Part shown: piece after piece, positions 1 to 6,840 of the stretch
How positions within the stretch are numbered: the first letter of the stretch is position 1
How the letters are laid out: each line of letters opens with the position of its first letter
Source of the DNA: JAPWJZ01 sp035626855
GTDB lineage: Bacteria; Pseudomonadota; Alphaproteobacteria; Micavibrionales; UBA2020
Length of the DNA: 16,626 nt
Direction of reading: 5' to 3'
Assembly: GCA_035626855.1 (NCBI GenBank)
Contig: DASPMW010000186.1
Coordinates: 1 to 16,626 of the forward strand
The notes under the pieces: model-generated
Told to the model about the DNA's origin: nothing
What the model saw: the letters and a program-made list of their open reading frames with translations, nothing else
Database searches by the model: none
Position numbers and translations under genes: made by a program

Positions 1-284
1 AGGCGGCCCTGCGCGACGTATATGACCCGGAGATCCCGGTGAACATTTATGAGCTCGGCCTGATTTATAAGGTCGATATCGACAAGGAGTCGAACGACGT
101 GTTCGTCGAGATGACCCTGACCTCGCCCGGCTGCCCCGTGGCGGGAGAGATGCCCGGCATGATCGAGAACGCGATCAAGACCGTGAATGACGTGAACGCG
201 GTCAAAGTGGAAATTGTCTGGGACCCGGCCTGGGACCCGTCAAAAATGGCGGAAACCGCCAAGCTGCAACTCAACATGTTCTGA
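1..284 (+). CDS. SUF-associated DUF59 (MIP18/SufT-like) protein, 5' truncated
   Basis: Fe-S cluster assembly accessory protein of the DUF59/MIP18 (SufT/PaaD-like) family. The reading frame is already open at the window edge (first full codon at 3), so the N-terminus lies outside. The visible part begins with the family signature DPEIPVNIYELGLIY and continues with the conserved TSPGCP segment, whose cysteine is the usual conserved residue, followed by an amphipathic helix containing MIENAIK. The GTG at 39 lies inside the conserved signature and is not a plausible start. The stop is 28 bases before an A-type carrier gene. In Alphaproteobacteria a DUF59 protein followed by an A-type carrier usually closes the suf operon after sufS, so this is probably the tail of sufBCDS. 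The role in cluster maturation is inferred from the family; the exact function of DUF59 proteins is less certain than that of the core SUF proteins. Confidence 0.9.
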   Translation, partial: AALRDVYDPEIPVNIYELGLIYKVDIDKESNDVFVEMTLTSPGCPVAGEMPGMIENAIKTVNDVNAVKVEIVWDPAWDPSKMAETAKLQLNMF

Positions 285-312
285 TTTAAATACACGAAAA
301 GGAGAGACCAAA

Positions 313-654
313 ATGGCAAACCAACTGATGACTCTGACTGAAAGCGCTGCGAACCACATCAAGGGCCTGATGGCGAATGCGCCGGCGGGCGAAGAATTCA
401 CCGGCCTGCGCGTGGGCGTCACCGCCTCGGGCTGCTCGGGCCTCAGCTACAGCCTCGAATACGCGAAAGAAGCGCAGCCGATGGATGTGCTCGTGGAAGA
501 CAAAGGCGTGAAAGTCTATGTCGACCCGAAGGCGCAGATGTACATCGCCGGCATGGAAATGGATTATTTCGAAGACAAGTTCGAAAGCGGCTTCACCTTC
601 AACAACCCGAACGCGACTGGCCATTGCGGCTGCGGCAAGTCGTTTAAGGTCTAA
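313..654 (+). CDS. sufA: A-type Fe-S carrier (HesB/IscA/SufA family)
   Basis: A 113-residue A-type carrier that receives nascent Fe-S clusters and passes them to apo-proteins in the cytoplasm. The three conserved ligand cysteines are present: C41 in SGCSG, and C105 and C107 in the terminal GHCGCGKSF motif. Length and spacing are normal for the HesB/IscA/SufA fold. The ATG at 313 is chosen because AAGGAG (299-304) lies 8 bases upstream; the same frame stays open upstream to 214 but there overlaps the previous gene without homology. The gene follows the DUF59 gene and should be co-transcribed with it. It is followed by a palindromic repeat and a terminator. SufA, IscA and ErpA cannot be separated by motif alone; the symbol rests on the neighbouring DUF59 gene. 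Confidence 0.92.
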   Translation: MANQLMTLTESAANHIKGLMANAPAGEEFTGLRVGVTASGCSGLSYSLEYAKEAQPMDVLVEDKGVKVYVDPKAQMYIAGMEMDYFEDKFESGFTFNNPNATGHCGCGKSFKV

Positions 655-661
655 GCAACCT

Positions 662-737
662 TGTCGTCCTGAGGGCGAAGCCCGAAGGATCTCTCTATAT
701 AGATAAGAGAGATTCTTCGCTTCGCTCAGAATGACAG
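662..737. repeat. REP-like imperfect palindrome
   Basis: Two arms, roughly 663-695 and 707-737, are imperfect inverted copies around a short AT-rich centre. The left arm carries CCTGAGGGCGAAGCCCGAAGG and the right arm, read on the minus strand, carries CTGAGCGAAGCGAAGAATC. Each arm also has its own small GCGAAGC-type hairpin. This matches the widespread intergenic TCCTGAGCGAAGCGAAGGATC class of extragenic palindromes found in many bacteria. It sits between convergent genes, a usual place for REP elements. No second copy was seen in the window. Confidence 0.7.
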
Positions 738-743
738 GCACAG

Positions 744-776
744 AAAAAGGGCGGGTGTCAAAACCCGCCCCTTTTT
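744..776. terminator. Bidirectional intrinsic terminator
   Basis: GGGCGGGT (749-756) pairs perfectly with ACCCGCCC (763-770) around a 6-base loop. The stem is flanked by five A on the left and five T on the right, so it works on both strands. It lies between the convergent sufA-like gene and the minus-strand gene ending at 778. Confidence 0.9.
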
Positions 777-777
777 G

Positions 778-1341
778 TTATTGCGCGATTGTTTTGGGCT
801 TCGGCGCTGGCACCGGAATGGTCACGGGTTCGCGCTGCAGGAGCGGCGGCATTTTCGCCACGACCACCTCGGCTGCAGGCACGGGTGCAAGGGATGCAAT
901 GCCCTGTTCCAGCGTCAGGGTCTGCGTCACCATGAATTTATAAGGCTCGGTCACCATGTCGAATTCCTGGCGCAGCACGGTCGCCTGCGGGGCGATCACG
1001 GACGCATCCGCCTTTACCTCCTCCGCAACGGCGTGGAAGTTTTCGCGCTCCAACGGGCGCGCATATTTTGACGCGGCAGCGCGGAAGCTGTCCTGCAGGC
1101 GCCTTTCCATGCGCGCGAAGGTCGCGGCGATAATAGGAGGGGTGTTGACGAGCAGCTGGCCCGCCGTGTTCTGGATGCCCGAGGGATAAACCCAGTCGGA
1201 GGCTGCCTGCGCCGTTGATTGCAAGGCCTCCAACGAGCGGGCCGCTGCCTTGAAAAAGAGGGAAGAGGGGCCGCTGCGGCCGTTCACGATGGGGGAATAT
1301 TTATTGATGATGTCGCGGACGCTATGCTGAGGTTCGGTCAT
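778..1341 (-). CDS. Hypothetical protein, 187 aa
   Basis: I do not recognise this protein. It has 187 residues, no signal peptide and no membrane segment. The first 140 residues look mainly helical and alanine-rich. The last 30 or so are rich in proline, valine and alanine (for example EPVTIPVPAPKPK), suggesting a flexible tail. No catalytic motif is visible. The ATG at 1341 is preceded by GCAGGG about 6 bases upstream, and a sigma70-like promoter (1370-1397) stands just ahead. It is a single-gene unit ending in the shared terminator at 744-776. The long frame on a dedicated promoter and terminator supports a real gene. Confidence 0.75.
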   Translation of the reverse strand: MTEPQHSVRDIINKYSPIVNGRSGPSSLFFKAAARSLEALQSTAQAASDWVYPSGIQNTAGQLLVNTPPIIAATFARMERRLQDSFRAAASKYARPLERENFHAVAEEVKADASVIAPQATVLRQEFDMVTEPYKFMVTQTLTLEQGIASLAPVPAAEVVVAKMPPLLQREPVTIPVPAPKPKTIAQ

Positions 1342-1369
1342 GATACCCTGCTATGATTGATATGCGGGC

Positions 1370-1397
1370 AGTCTAGCCGAGGCGCCGGTTATGTCAA
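1370..1397 (-). promoter_or_regulatory. Sigma70-like promoter of the 778-1341 gene
   Basis: On the minus strand TTGACA (1392-1397) is followed after 16 bases by TAGACT (1370-1375). The -35 matches the consensus fully and is extended as TTGACATAACC, as at several other promoters here. The start codon lies about 29 bases downstream of the -10. Confidence 0.6.
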
Positions 1398-1418
1398 CGG
1401 GCGAAAATTCGAGGAATA

Positions 1419-2603
1419 TCAGGCGAATTGCCCCGCGCACCAGCCGGACGCCCAGGCCCACTGGAAGTTATGACCGCCGAGGTGGCCGGTGACATCAACG
1501 ACCTCGCCGATGAAAAAGAGGCCCGGCGCTTTCTTTGCCTCCATGGTTTTGGAGGATAGCTCGTCGGTGTCGACGCCGCCCAGCGTGACTTCGGCGGTGC
1601 GGTAGCCCTCGGTGCCCGTCGGCCGCACGCGCCAGCGGTGGATGCGATCGGCGACGGTGCGCAGCTTTTGGTCCGACATGTCGGCCACGACGCCGTCGAT
1701 GCCGGTTTCCTGCGCGATCAGGTCGGCGAGGCGCTGGGGGATATAGCGTGCGACCGCGTTCCGCAGCTGCGACTTGTTGCCGTCCTGCCGCTGGCGCTTC
1801 AGCTCCTCGAACATATCGGCATCGGGCCAGAGGTTGACGAGGATATCCTCTCCCTCCCGCCAGTAGGAAGAAATCTGCAGGATGCTCGGGCCGGAAATTC
1901 CTTTATGCGTGAACAACAACGCCTCTCGGAAGGTCGTACCGTCATAGGACGTTTCGGTCGGATCGACGGAGAGGCCAGAAAGCAGCTTCGTGTCAGCCAG
2001 CAGCGCATCATCGAAAAGCAGGGGCACAAGCCCGGCGCGGGTCGGCAAGACGTTGATGCCGAACTGCCGCGCGATGTCATAGCCAAATCCCGTGGCGCCC
2101 ATTTTCGGGATCGAAAGCCCGCCCGTCGCGATCACCACCGATTGCGGCTGGTAAACCTCGTCCCCCGCCATGACCGCGAATTTACCGTCCTGCATGCGGC
2201 TGATGCCGTCGATTTTGGTATTGAGCTTGAGCCGCACGCCGGCGCCCAGCATTTCCGCCAGCAGCATATTGATGATCTGTTTGGCCGACACGTCGCAGAA
2301 CAGCTGCCCGAGCGTCTTTTCGTGATAGGCGATCTTGTGCTTCTCGATGAGCTTGATGAAATCCGCAGGCGTATAGCGCGCCAGCGCCGATTTCGCGAAA
2401 TGCGGATTGGTCGAGAGGAAATTGGCATGGGTCGAATGGATATTGGTGAAGTTGCAGCGGCCGCCGCCGGAGATGCGGATTTTCTCGCCGGGCGCGGAAG
2501 CATGATCGACCAGCAGCACCTTGCGGCCGCGCTGCGCCGCCTCGATGGCGCACATCATGCCGGCGGCGCCTGCGCCAATGATCACGACATCGCAGAACTT
2601 CAC
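1419..2603 (-). CDS. NAD(P)/FAD-dependent oxidoreductase, BaiN/YhiN (HI0933) family
   Basis: A 394-residue flavoprotein of the HI0933/YhiN/BaiN family, cytoplasmic, with a two-dinucleotide-binding-domain fold. The N-terminus carries the FAD-binding motif GAGAAG (residues 10-15) and D33 at the end of the second strand, then the family hallmark SGGGRCNFTN (45-54). An ATGG motif appears mid-protein, and near the C-terminus FIGEVVDVTGHLGGHNFQWA closes the FAD site. Length is normal. The start is a GTG at 2603 that overlaps the TGA stop of the upstream ankyrin gene (GTGA), so translation is probably coupled. Substrates of most members are unknown; BaiN acts on bile acid intermediates, which should not be transferred here. 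Confidence 0.92.
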   Translation of the reverse strand: MKFCDVVIIGAGAAGMMCAIEAAQRGRKVLLVDHASAPGEKIRISGGGRCNFTNIHSTHANFLSTNPHFAKSALARYTPADFIKLIEKHKIAYHEKTLGQLFCDVSAKQIINMLLAEMLGAGVRLKLNTKIDGISRMQDGKFAVMAGDEVYQPQSVVIATGGLSIPKMGATGFGYDIARQFGINVLPTRAGLVPLLFDDALLADTKLLSGLSVDPTETSYDGTTFREALLFTHKGISGPSILQISSYWREGEDILVNLWPDADMFEELKRQRQDGNKSQLRNAVARYIPQRLADLIAQETGIDGVVADMSDQKLRTVADRIHRWRVRPTGTEGYRTAEVTLGGVDTDELSSKTMEAKKAPGLFFIGEVVDVTGHLGGHNFQWAWASGWCAGQFA

Positions 2604-3235
2604 GGGCGCAACTTGTAGCGGCCGGGGTTATGACGGCGCAGCGCCTGCATGTCGCGCGCGACGAGGGTTTCGCGCTCTTCAGGGGATGCGATCGGCACGG
2701 TCTTCTTTTCCATCTGCTCGCGCAGATAAGCAACGACAGGCGGATAGGGCGCGCTGATGACGGCATTCTGGTGGTTCGCGCGCAGCACGACGAGGTCGAG
2801 GGGGCGGTCGCGCTGGCTGTCCTTCAGGCTCATATCCGCGCCGTGCTCGACGAGTTCCTTTACGGCCTCGAGCTTGCCGCAGGCGGCAGCGGTATGCAGC
2901 GGAGTCCAGCCGAAATCATCCGGCTTGTCGATACTGGCCTGGTTGTGCAGGAGCACGCCGATCATGTGGGTATGATTCATGCGCGCCGCATAATGTAAAG
3001 CCGTCTCGCCGCGCGCATCCGCGAAATCGGGGTCCGCGCCCATTTCCAGCAGCGTCTCGGCAGCGGCGATCTTGCGGTTGGTCATCGCATGCTGCAGCAG
3101 CGTGATGCCCTTATCGTTTTTCTGGTCGGGGTCCGCGCCGTCGGTGATGTAAAAGCGCAGGTTGTCGAGGTCTTCGTCATCGACCGACTTGAACATATCC
3201 TCGATCGCCTTGGGGTGCGTGTGATTGATATACAT
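2600..3235 (-). CDS. Ankyrin repeat protein, second of a tandem pair
   Basis: A 211-residue protein with about four ankyrin repeats (residues 20-150), seen in segments such as DKGITLLQHA, RGETALHYAA and FGWTPLHTAAACG. No signal peptide or membrane segment is present, so it is probably a cytoplasmic protein-binding scaffold. A helical linker follows and the protein ends in DMQALRRHNPGRYKLRP. The HNPGRYKL part (202-209) matches the C-terminus of the upstream ankyrin protein. The ATG at 3235 gives MYINHTHPK; the frame stays open to 3328 but that part overlaps the upstream gene. The gap to the upstream stop is two bases, and its own stop overlaps the flavoprotein start. Tandem duplication is likely, though repeats outside the tail have diverged. 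Confidence 0.85.
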   Translation of the reverse strand: MYINHTHPKAIEDMFKSVDDEDLDNLRFYITDGADPDQKNDKGITLLQHAMTNRKIAAAETLLEMGADPDFADARGETALHYAARMNHTHMIGVLLHNQASIDKPDDFGWTPLHTAAACGKLEAVKELVEHGADMSLKDSQRDRPLDLVVLRANHQNAVISAPYPPVVAYLREQMEKKTVPIASPEERETLVARDMQALRRHNPGRYKLRP

Positions 3236-3237
3236 TG

Positions 3238-3882
3238 CTAGCCGGGCCCCAGTTTGAAACGTCCCGGATTGTGCTTTTTCAGCGCGCCCAGGTCGCCCTG
3301 CAGTTTCGCATCCTGCTGACGCTGCCATGCCGCGCTTTGCTCGCGCCGGTCATGCATCACTTTGCCGAGATGCCTTTCAATATCGATATATTCCTGCCAG
3401 GCGAAGTCGAGAACCTCGCGCTGCCGCCAGGTTGCGATGTCCCGCGCCGTATCGCCGCGCCTGTCCTTCATGAACACATCCGCGCCTGCCTTGGTCAGCG
3501 CGACGGCCGCCCGCGGCGAGCCTTCATGCGCGGCGAGATGCAGCGGCGTCTGGCCGTGTTTATCCTTCAGGTTCGGGTCTGCCTTGTATTCCGCCAGAAG
3601 TTCGATCAGCTGGGCATAATCGCGCTCCGCCGCGTAATGAAGCGCCGTCTGCTGATATTCGCCGCCGCGCGCATTCGGGTCGGCGCCGCCGTCCAGCAAT
3701 ATCGTCGCCGCGATATAGTGGCTTTTCGATGCCGCAAACTGCAGCAGTGTCAGGCCGTCCGCGTTTCTCGCATTCGGGTCGCCGCCGCCGATCAGGAAAC
3801 GGCGCAGCGCGTCGATATCCTCGGCATCGGCGGCCTTGAAAGCGCGCGCGATTGCCTCGGAACTGGTGAATGCGTTGGTCAT
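3238..3882 (-). CDS. Ankyrin repeat protein, first of a tandem pair
   Basis: A 214-residue protein with about four ankyrin repeats between residues 18 and 150. Clear units are ADGLTLLQFAA, YQQTALHYAA and HGQTPLHLAAHEG, each followed by the usual GADPN-type turn. No signal peptide is seen. After the repeats comes a charged helical region (155-195) and a tail, DLGALKKHNPGRFKLGPG, whose HNPGRFKL (204-211) recurs in the next gene. It is the first gene of a three-gene minus-strand unit and is preceded by a TTGACA promoter. The ATG at 3882 has only a weak ribosome binding site. Ankyrin repeats bind proteins; the partner cannot be read from the sequence. Confidence 0.87.
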   Translation of the reverse strand: MTNAFTSSEAIARAFKAADAEDIDALRRFLIGGGDPNARNADGLTLLQFAASKSHYIAATILLDGGADPNARGGEYQQTALHYAAERDYAQLIELLAEYKADPNLKDKHGQTPLHLAAHEGSPRAAVALTKAGADVFMKDRRGDTARDIATWRQREVLDFAWQEYIDIERHLGKVMHDRREQSAAWQRQQDAKLQGDLGALKKHNPGRFKLGPG

Positions 3883-3891
3883 GCGCGGGAA

Positions 3892-3920
3892 AGGGTAATG
3901 ATCGCTGTCCTTTATGTCAA
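3892..3920 (-). promoter_or_regulatory. Sigma70-like promoter of the ankyrin-flavoprotein unit
   Basis: On the minus strand TTGACA (3915-3920) is followed after 17 bases by TACCCT (3892-3897). The -35 is perfect and again continues as TTGACATAA; the -10 is weak (3 of 6). The ankyrin start at 3882 lies 9 bases past the -10, so the transcript would have a very short leader. The divergent Sel1 gene starts nearby on the other strand. Confidence 0.5.
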
Positions 3921-3964
3921 TATCGGGGAGAAGGCGGTTGATAAGAAAAGAAATTCAGGCGAAA

Positions 3965-5353
3965 ATGGAAAATAAAAAGGTTTCGCCTATGCGTGTGCTT
4001 TTCCTCGTATTTTTCAGCCTGCTGCTGCTCGCCGGGCCTGCGCTTGCGCAGGAGGATGTGGCGACCATGCGCGTGAAGGCGGAAAAGGGCGATGCCGATG
4101 CACAATACCGGCTCGGCTTTGCCTATGCGCAAGGGCAGGGAGCGCCGCAGGACTGGAAGGAAGCCGAGAAATGGTGGCGCCTGGCGGCCGATCTCGGCAA
4201 TGCCGATGCGCAGAACAACCTTGGTTTTATCTACAAGAACGGCAAGCTCGGCAGCCCTGACTTCACCGAAGCGGAGAAATGGTTCCGCAAGGCGGCTGAA
4301 CAGGGCAATGCCAATGCGCAATCGAATCTCGGCGGGCTCTATTCGGCCGGTCTCGGCGTCAAGATGGATTGGAAAGAAGCCGAAAAGTGGTACCGCAAGG
4401 CGGCGGAACAAGGGCTCGTCAACGCGCAGCTTGCGCTCGGCGACCTGCTGTTTCAGGGCAAGAGCGGGGTCGTCGATTACAATGCCGCGGCCAAGTGGTA
4501 CCTCAAGGCCGCCGATCAGGGCAACGTCACGGCCATGGTCGCGATCGCGCGCATGTATCGGGACGGCGTCGGCGTCCCGCAATTCTACCGCGAGGCGTCC
4601 GACTGGTTTCGCAAGGCCGCGGAAAAAGGCAATGTCGAGGCACAGTATAACCGTGGCATGCTGTTCCGCCTTGGCAACGGCGTCGCGCAAAGCGACCGCG
4701 AAGCCTGGGAGTGGTTCAAGAAGGCGGCGGAGCAGGGCCATCCGGGCGCGCAGTTCGAACTGTCGTATCTCTATGCGCATGGGCTGGGCGTGGCGTCAGA
4801 CCCGGCGGCGGCGGAAATGTGGGCGCGCAAGGCGGCCGACCAGGGCGATCCCAAGGCGCAGCACATGCTTGGCAACCTGTATGAGCAGGGCAAGGGGGTG
4901 ACCGCCGATCCCAAGGAGGCCGCGCGCTGGTACCGCCTTGCGGCAGACCAAGGCTTTGCCGAGGCGCAGAACGATCTTGCCAGCCTGCATGTGCAGGGCG
5001 CCGGGGTCGACAAGGATTTCAGCCAGGCGGCAGAGTGGTATCACAAGGCGGCGGTGCAAGGCTTCGTCAAGGCGCAGTATAACTTTGGCGTGCTTTATCA
5101 GCTCGGCGAAGGCGTCGAGCAGAATTACAAGGAAGCCTATGAGTGGTTCTATAAGGCGGCCCTCGCCGGCCATCCCAAGGCGCAATACAGCCTTGGCATG
5201 CTGTACCTGAAAGGGCAGGGCGTCCCGCAATACGACAGCGAAGCGGAAAAATGGCTAAAGCGCGCGGCTGACCAGGGCGAGGCAAAAGCGCAGCGCGCGC
5301 TCCGTGACCTCAAGGACAAGCAGTCCCGCGAGCGCTCGCAGGCGCCGCAATAA
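3965..5353 (+). CDS. Exported Sel1-repeat (TPR-like) protein, eleven repeats
   Basis: A 462-residue protein made almost wholly of Sel1-like repeats. A signal peptide leads: MRVLFLVFFSLLLLAGPALA, with cleavage probably after ALA before QEDVA, so the product is periplasmic or secreted. Eleven full units of about 36 residues follow, plus a partial one, each with the pattern G-x-x-x-AQ-x-x-LG-x-x-Y-x-x-G-x-GV then EA-x-x-W-x-x-KAA-x-QG (for example GNANAQSNLGGLYSAGLG). A charged tail ends in RERSQAPQ. Two starts are plausible: ATG 3965 (AGG 5 bases upstream, giving MENKKVSP before the hydrophobic core) and ATG 3989 (AAAAAGG 8 bases upstream). Sel1 repeats mediate protein contacts, often in envelope stress or morphogenesis. 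The specific role is unknown. The gene converges on the glycosyltransferase gene with 7 bases between stops. Confidence 0.9.
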   Translation: MENKKVSPMRVLFLVFFSLLLLAGPALAQEDVATMRVKAEKGDADAQYRLGFAYAQGQGAPQDWKEAEKWWRLAADLGNADAQNNLGFIYKNGKLGSPDFTEAEKWFRKAAEQGNANAQSNLGGLYSAGLGVKMDWKEAEKWYRKAAEQGLVNAQLALGDLLFQGKSGVVDYNAAAKWYLKAADQGNVTAMVAIARMYRDGVGVPQFYREASDWFRKAAEKGNVEAQYNRGMLFRLGNGVAQSDREAWEWFKKAAEQGHPGAQFELSYLYAHGLGVASDPAAAEMWARKAADQGDPKAQHMLGNLYEQGKGVTADPKEAARWYRLAADQGFAEAQNDLASLHVQGAGVDKDFSQAAEWYHKAAVQGFVKAQYNFGVLYQLGEGVEQNYKEAYEWFYKAALAGHPKAQYSLGMLYLKGQGVPQYDSEAEKWLKRAADQGEAKAQRALRDLKDKQSRERSQAPQ

Positions 5354-5360
5354 TTTCAGG

Positions 5361-6314
5361 TTATGCTTGGCGCCCCCACAGCGCCGCCGCGGCATCATAC
5401 ACGGCATCGACAGTGAGCGACGTCAGCAAGGAAGTTTTGACGATAGCCGGATCGCCGCCATATGGCGCGATCAGCTGGTCCGGCGTTTCGGCAGTCGTCA
5501 CGGCCACGCCCCGGTCGCCCCAAGGGCCGTAAAGCGCCGGCCAGCCATAGCCGAACAGCCCGAGCGTCGGAATGCGCGTCGCGGCTGCCGCGTGCATCAG
5601 GCCGGAATCATTGCCCACGTAAAAACTGCAGCGTGCGAGCACCGCCGCGCCCAGCAGCGGCGAGCCTTTCGCGATGGCGTCGACGCGGCGATCCGGCGGG
5701 ATGCTGTTCAACACCTCCGCTGCGCGCGCTTCCTCTCCCGGGGCGGCAATGACGGCCACGCGCGCGCCTGGCATGAATCCCTCTACGCCCGTGATGCGCT
5801 GCGCGAGCGCTACGAAATTTTCCGCGCCCCATTCCTTGCCGGGCCAGTTGGCGGTCGGGCCGAGGGCGAGGATAGGCGGGCCATCCGGCGCAATCGCCGC
5901 AGCCGCGGCCCTCGTCGCATCGTCGAAGTGGAGGATAGGCGCGGGCGGCGGATGCGCGCCCAGCAGCGCGCCGATCTGCGCGACCTTGTGCAGTGCGGGG
6001 TCGCGCGTCTGGAAGATAAGCTTCCGCTGCGAGCGCAACAGGCGGGACACCGCGCTGTTGCGCAGGTCGACGACGAGATCCCATTTCGTGCCGAAAGTTT
6101 CACGCAGCAACCGGCGCCAGTGACCGGCATATGGCTGCTTCTTCATGACGATGACGATTTTAACGCCCGGGAAGGCTCGGAAGATATCGGCCGCGACCGG
6201 GCCGCAGGCGACGGTTATGTCCGCGCCCGGATATTCGCGGGCGAGATGATCCAGCGCGCCCGTCGAGAGGATGCTGTCGCCGAGATAAGTGGATGTGATG
6301 AAAAGTATTTGCAT
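5361..6314 (-). CDS. Glycosyltransferase family 9 (heptosyltransferase-like)
   Basis: A 317-residue GT-B fold enzyme of family GT9, the ADP-heptose:LPS heptosyltransferase family, which works at the inner face of the cytoplasmic membrane in lipopolysaccharide core assembly. The N-terminus MQILFITSTYLGDSI places an aspartate at residue 13, the position of the catalytic base in WaaC-type enzymes. The nucleotide-sugar site shows GPTANWPGKEW (152-162), and GNDSGLMH (234-241) is the family D-S-G-x-x-H signature. ATG 6314 is chosen from homology; upstream codons to 6383 add unrelated residues and cover the promoter. No other LPS gene is nearby, so the acceptor and even heptose specificity are uncertain. 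Confidence 0.88.
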   Translation of the reverse strand: MQILFITSTYLGDSILSTGALDHLAREYPGADITVACGPVAADIFRAFPGVKIVIVMKKQPYAGHWRRLLRETFGTKWDLVVDLRNSAVSRLLRSQRKLIFQTRDPALHKVAQIGALLGAHPPPAPILHFDDATRAAAAAIAPDGPPILALGPTANWPGKEWGAENFVALAQRITGVEGFMPGARVAVIAAPGEEARAAEVLNSIPPDRRVDAIAKGSPLLGAAVLARCSFYVGNDSGLMHAAAATRIPTLGLFGYGWPALYGPWGDRGVAVTTAETPDQLIAPYGGDPAIVKTSLLTSLTVDAVYDAAAALWGRQA

Positions 6315-6336
6315 ATGCCCTGCCGCCAGCCCCGAG

Positions 6337-6364
6337 ACCCTAAATCCTTTTGGCGGGAAGTCAA
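6337..6364 (-). promoter_or_regulatory. Putative promoter of the GT9 gene
   Basis: On the minus strand TTGACT (6359-6364) is followed after 16 bases by TAGGGT (6337-6342). Its place between the upstream terminator (6389-6416) and the start at 6314 fits an independent transcript. The -10 is weak. Confidence 0.45.
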
Positions 6365-6388
6365 CCGGAGCGGCATCGCACAATAGGA

Positions 6389-6416
6389 AAGGCCCGGGTT
6401 GGAGGACCCGGGCCTT
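6389..6416 (-). terminator. Intrinsic terminator of the 53-aa gene
   Basis: AAGGCCCGGGT (6389-6399) pairs perfectly with ACCCGGGCCTT (6406-6416) around a 6-base loop. The T run on the minus strand is short (TTTCC). It lies 22 bases past the small gene's stop and before the GT9 promoter. Confidence 0.75.
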
Positions 6417-6438
6417 ATCAAAAACGCATCAGCGTGAG

Positions 6439-6600
6439 TTACGCGGAGGCTGCGCCTGCCAAAGAGACAGCGGGAGCCTGGCGGAGAAACGGAGCGGGGG
6501 TCTGAAACTGCTGGCCGCCTTCATAACGAGCCGAGATAGCGCGTGCAGCATACTTGGCATCGGCGGTGGTTTCGAAGCTTTCGATCTTTTTCATGTCCAT
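6439..6600 (-). CDS. Small protein, 53 aa, unknown function
   Basis: A 53-residue protein beginning MDMKKIESFETTADAK. I do not recognise it. It is alanine-rich, has no membrane segment, and ends in a hydrophobic, proline- and alanine-containing tail (VSLAGAASA). Expression signals are strong: GAGGAG lies about 7 bases upstream of ATG 6600, a TTGACA promoter stands at 6654-6682, and a stem-loop terminator follows. The frame remains open upstream to 6633, but the ribosome binding site fixes the start at 6600; the next in-frame ATG (6594) is a close alternative. It may be a distant relative of the 48-aa protein at 6841-6987, sharing S-x-E-T and R-x-x-G-x-x-x-F. Confidence 0.75.
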   Translation of the reverse strand: MDMKKIESFETTADAKYAARAISARYEGGQQFQTPAPFLRQAPAVSLAGAASA

Positions 6601-6629
6601 GGCCTTACTCCTCGCTTTTTTGTTTCTGG

Positions 6630-6642
6630 GCAATTTAATTGC
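6630..6642. promoter_or_regulatory. Palindrome in the leader of the 53-aa gene
   Basis: GCAATT-T-AATTGC is a perfect 6-base-arm palindrome just downstream of the likely transcription start of the 53-aa gene. It could be an operator or a small leader hairpin. The evidence is position only. Confidence 0.3.
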
Positions 6643-6653
6643 GCCTTAACACC

Positions 6654-6682
6654 AGAATGCGAAAGAAAACGCTGATTGTCAA
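6654..6682 (-). promoter_or_regulatory. Sigma70-like promoter of the 53-aa gene
   Basis: On the minus strand TTGACA (6677-6682), 17 bases, CATTCT (6654-6659). The -35 is perfect, the -10 matches 3 of 6. The upstream DNA (about 6700-6740) is very AT-rich, as in UP-element-like regions. Apart from this promoter and the nearby terminator, I see no gene between 6601 and 6777. Confidence 0.55.
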
Positions 6683-6777
6683 ATACCAATGTTAAGATCA
6701 GCCGTTCATATTAATTAATTAGTACTTAATTTCTAAAGACTTAACAGCGTTCATCCACAGGAAAAATTTCATGAAAA

Positions 6778-6798
6778 ACGCCCCCGAAAAGGGGGCGT
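6778..6798 (-). terminator. Intrinsic terminator of the 48-aa gene
   Basis: ACGCCCCC (6778-6785) pairs perfectly with GGGGGCGT (6791-6798) across a 5-base loop. On the minus strand the stem is followed by TTTTTC. It stands 42 bases after the 48-aa gene's stop. Confidence 0.9.
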
Positions 6799-6840
6799 GA
6801 TTCGTTGAAATTGCTATCGAATCGGCAGAATCGGCTCCGC

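Noticed and set aside
1638..2618. Long open frame on the + strand opposite the flavoprotein gene
   Set aside because: It has no recognisable domain and unusual histidine, arginine and leucine content; the minus strand encodes a clear HI0933-family protein.
3917..4780. Minus-strand open frame opposite the Sel1 gene
   Set aside because: It is the mirror of the repeats and has no independent start signals.
5304..6386. Long open frame on the + strand opposite the GT9 gene
   Set aside because: It is arginine- and alanine-rich with no family motif, overlaps the Sel1 gene end and fully opposes a recognised glycosyltransferase. Antisense frames stay open in GC-rich coding DNA.
6751..6759. Possible DnaA box (TCATCCACA) in an AT-rich gap
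   Set aside because: One mismatch to TTATCCACA, only a single copy, and no replication genes nearby.
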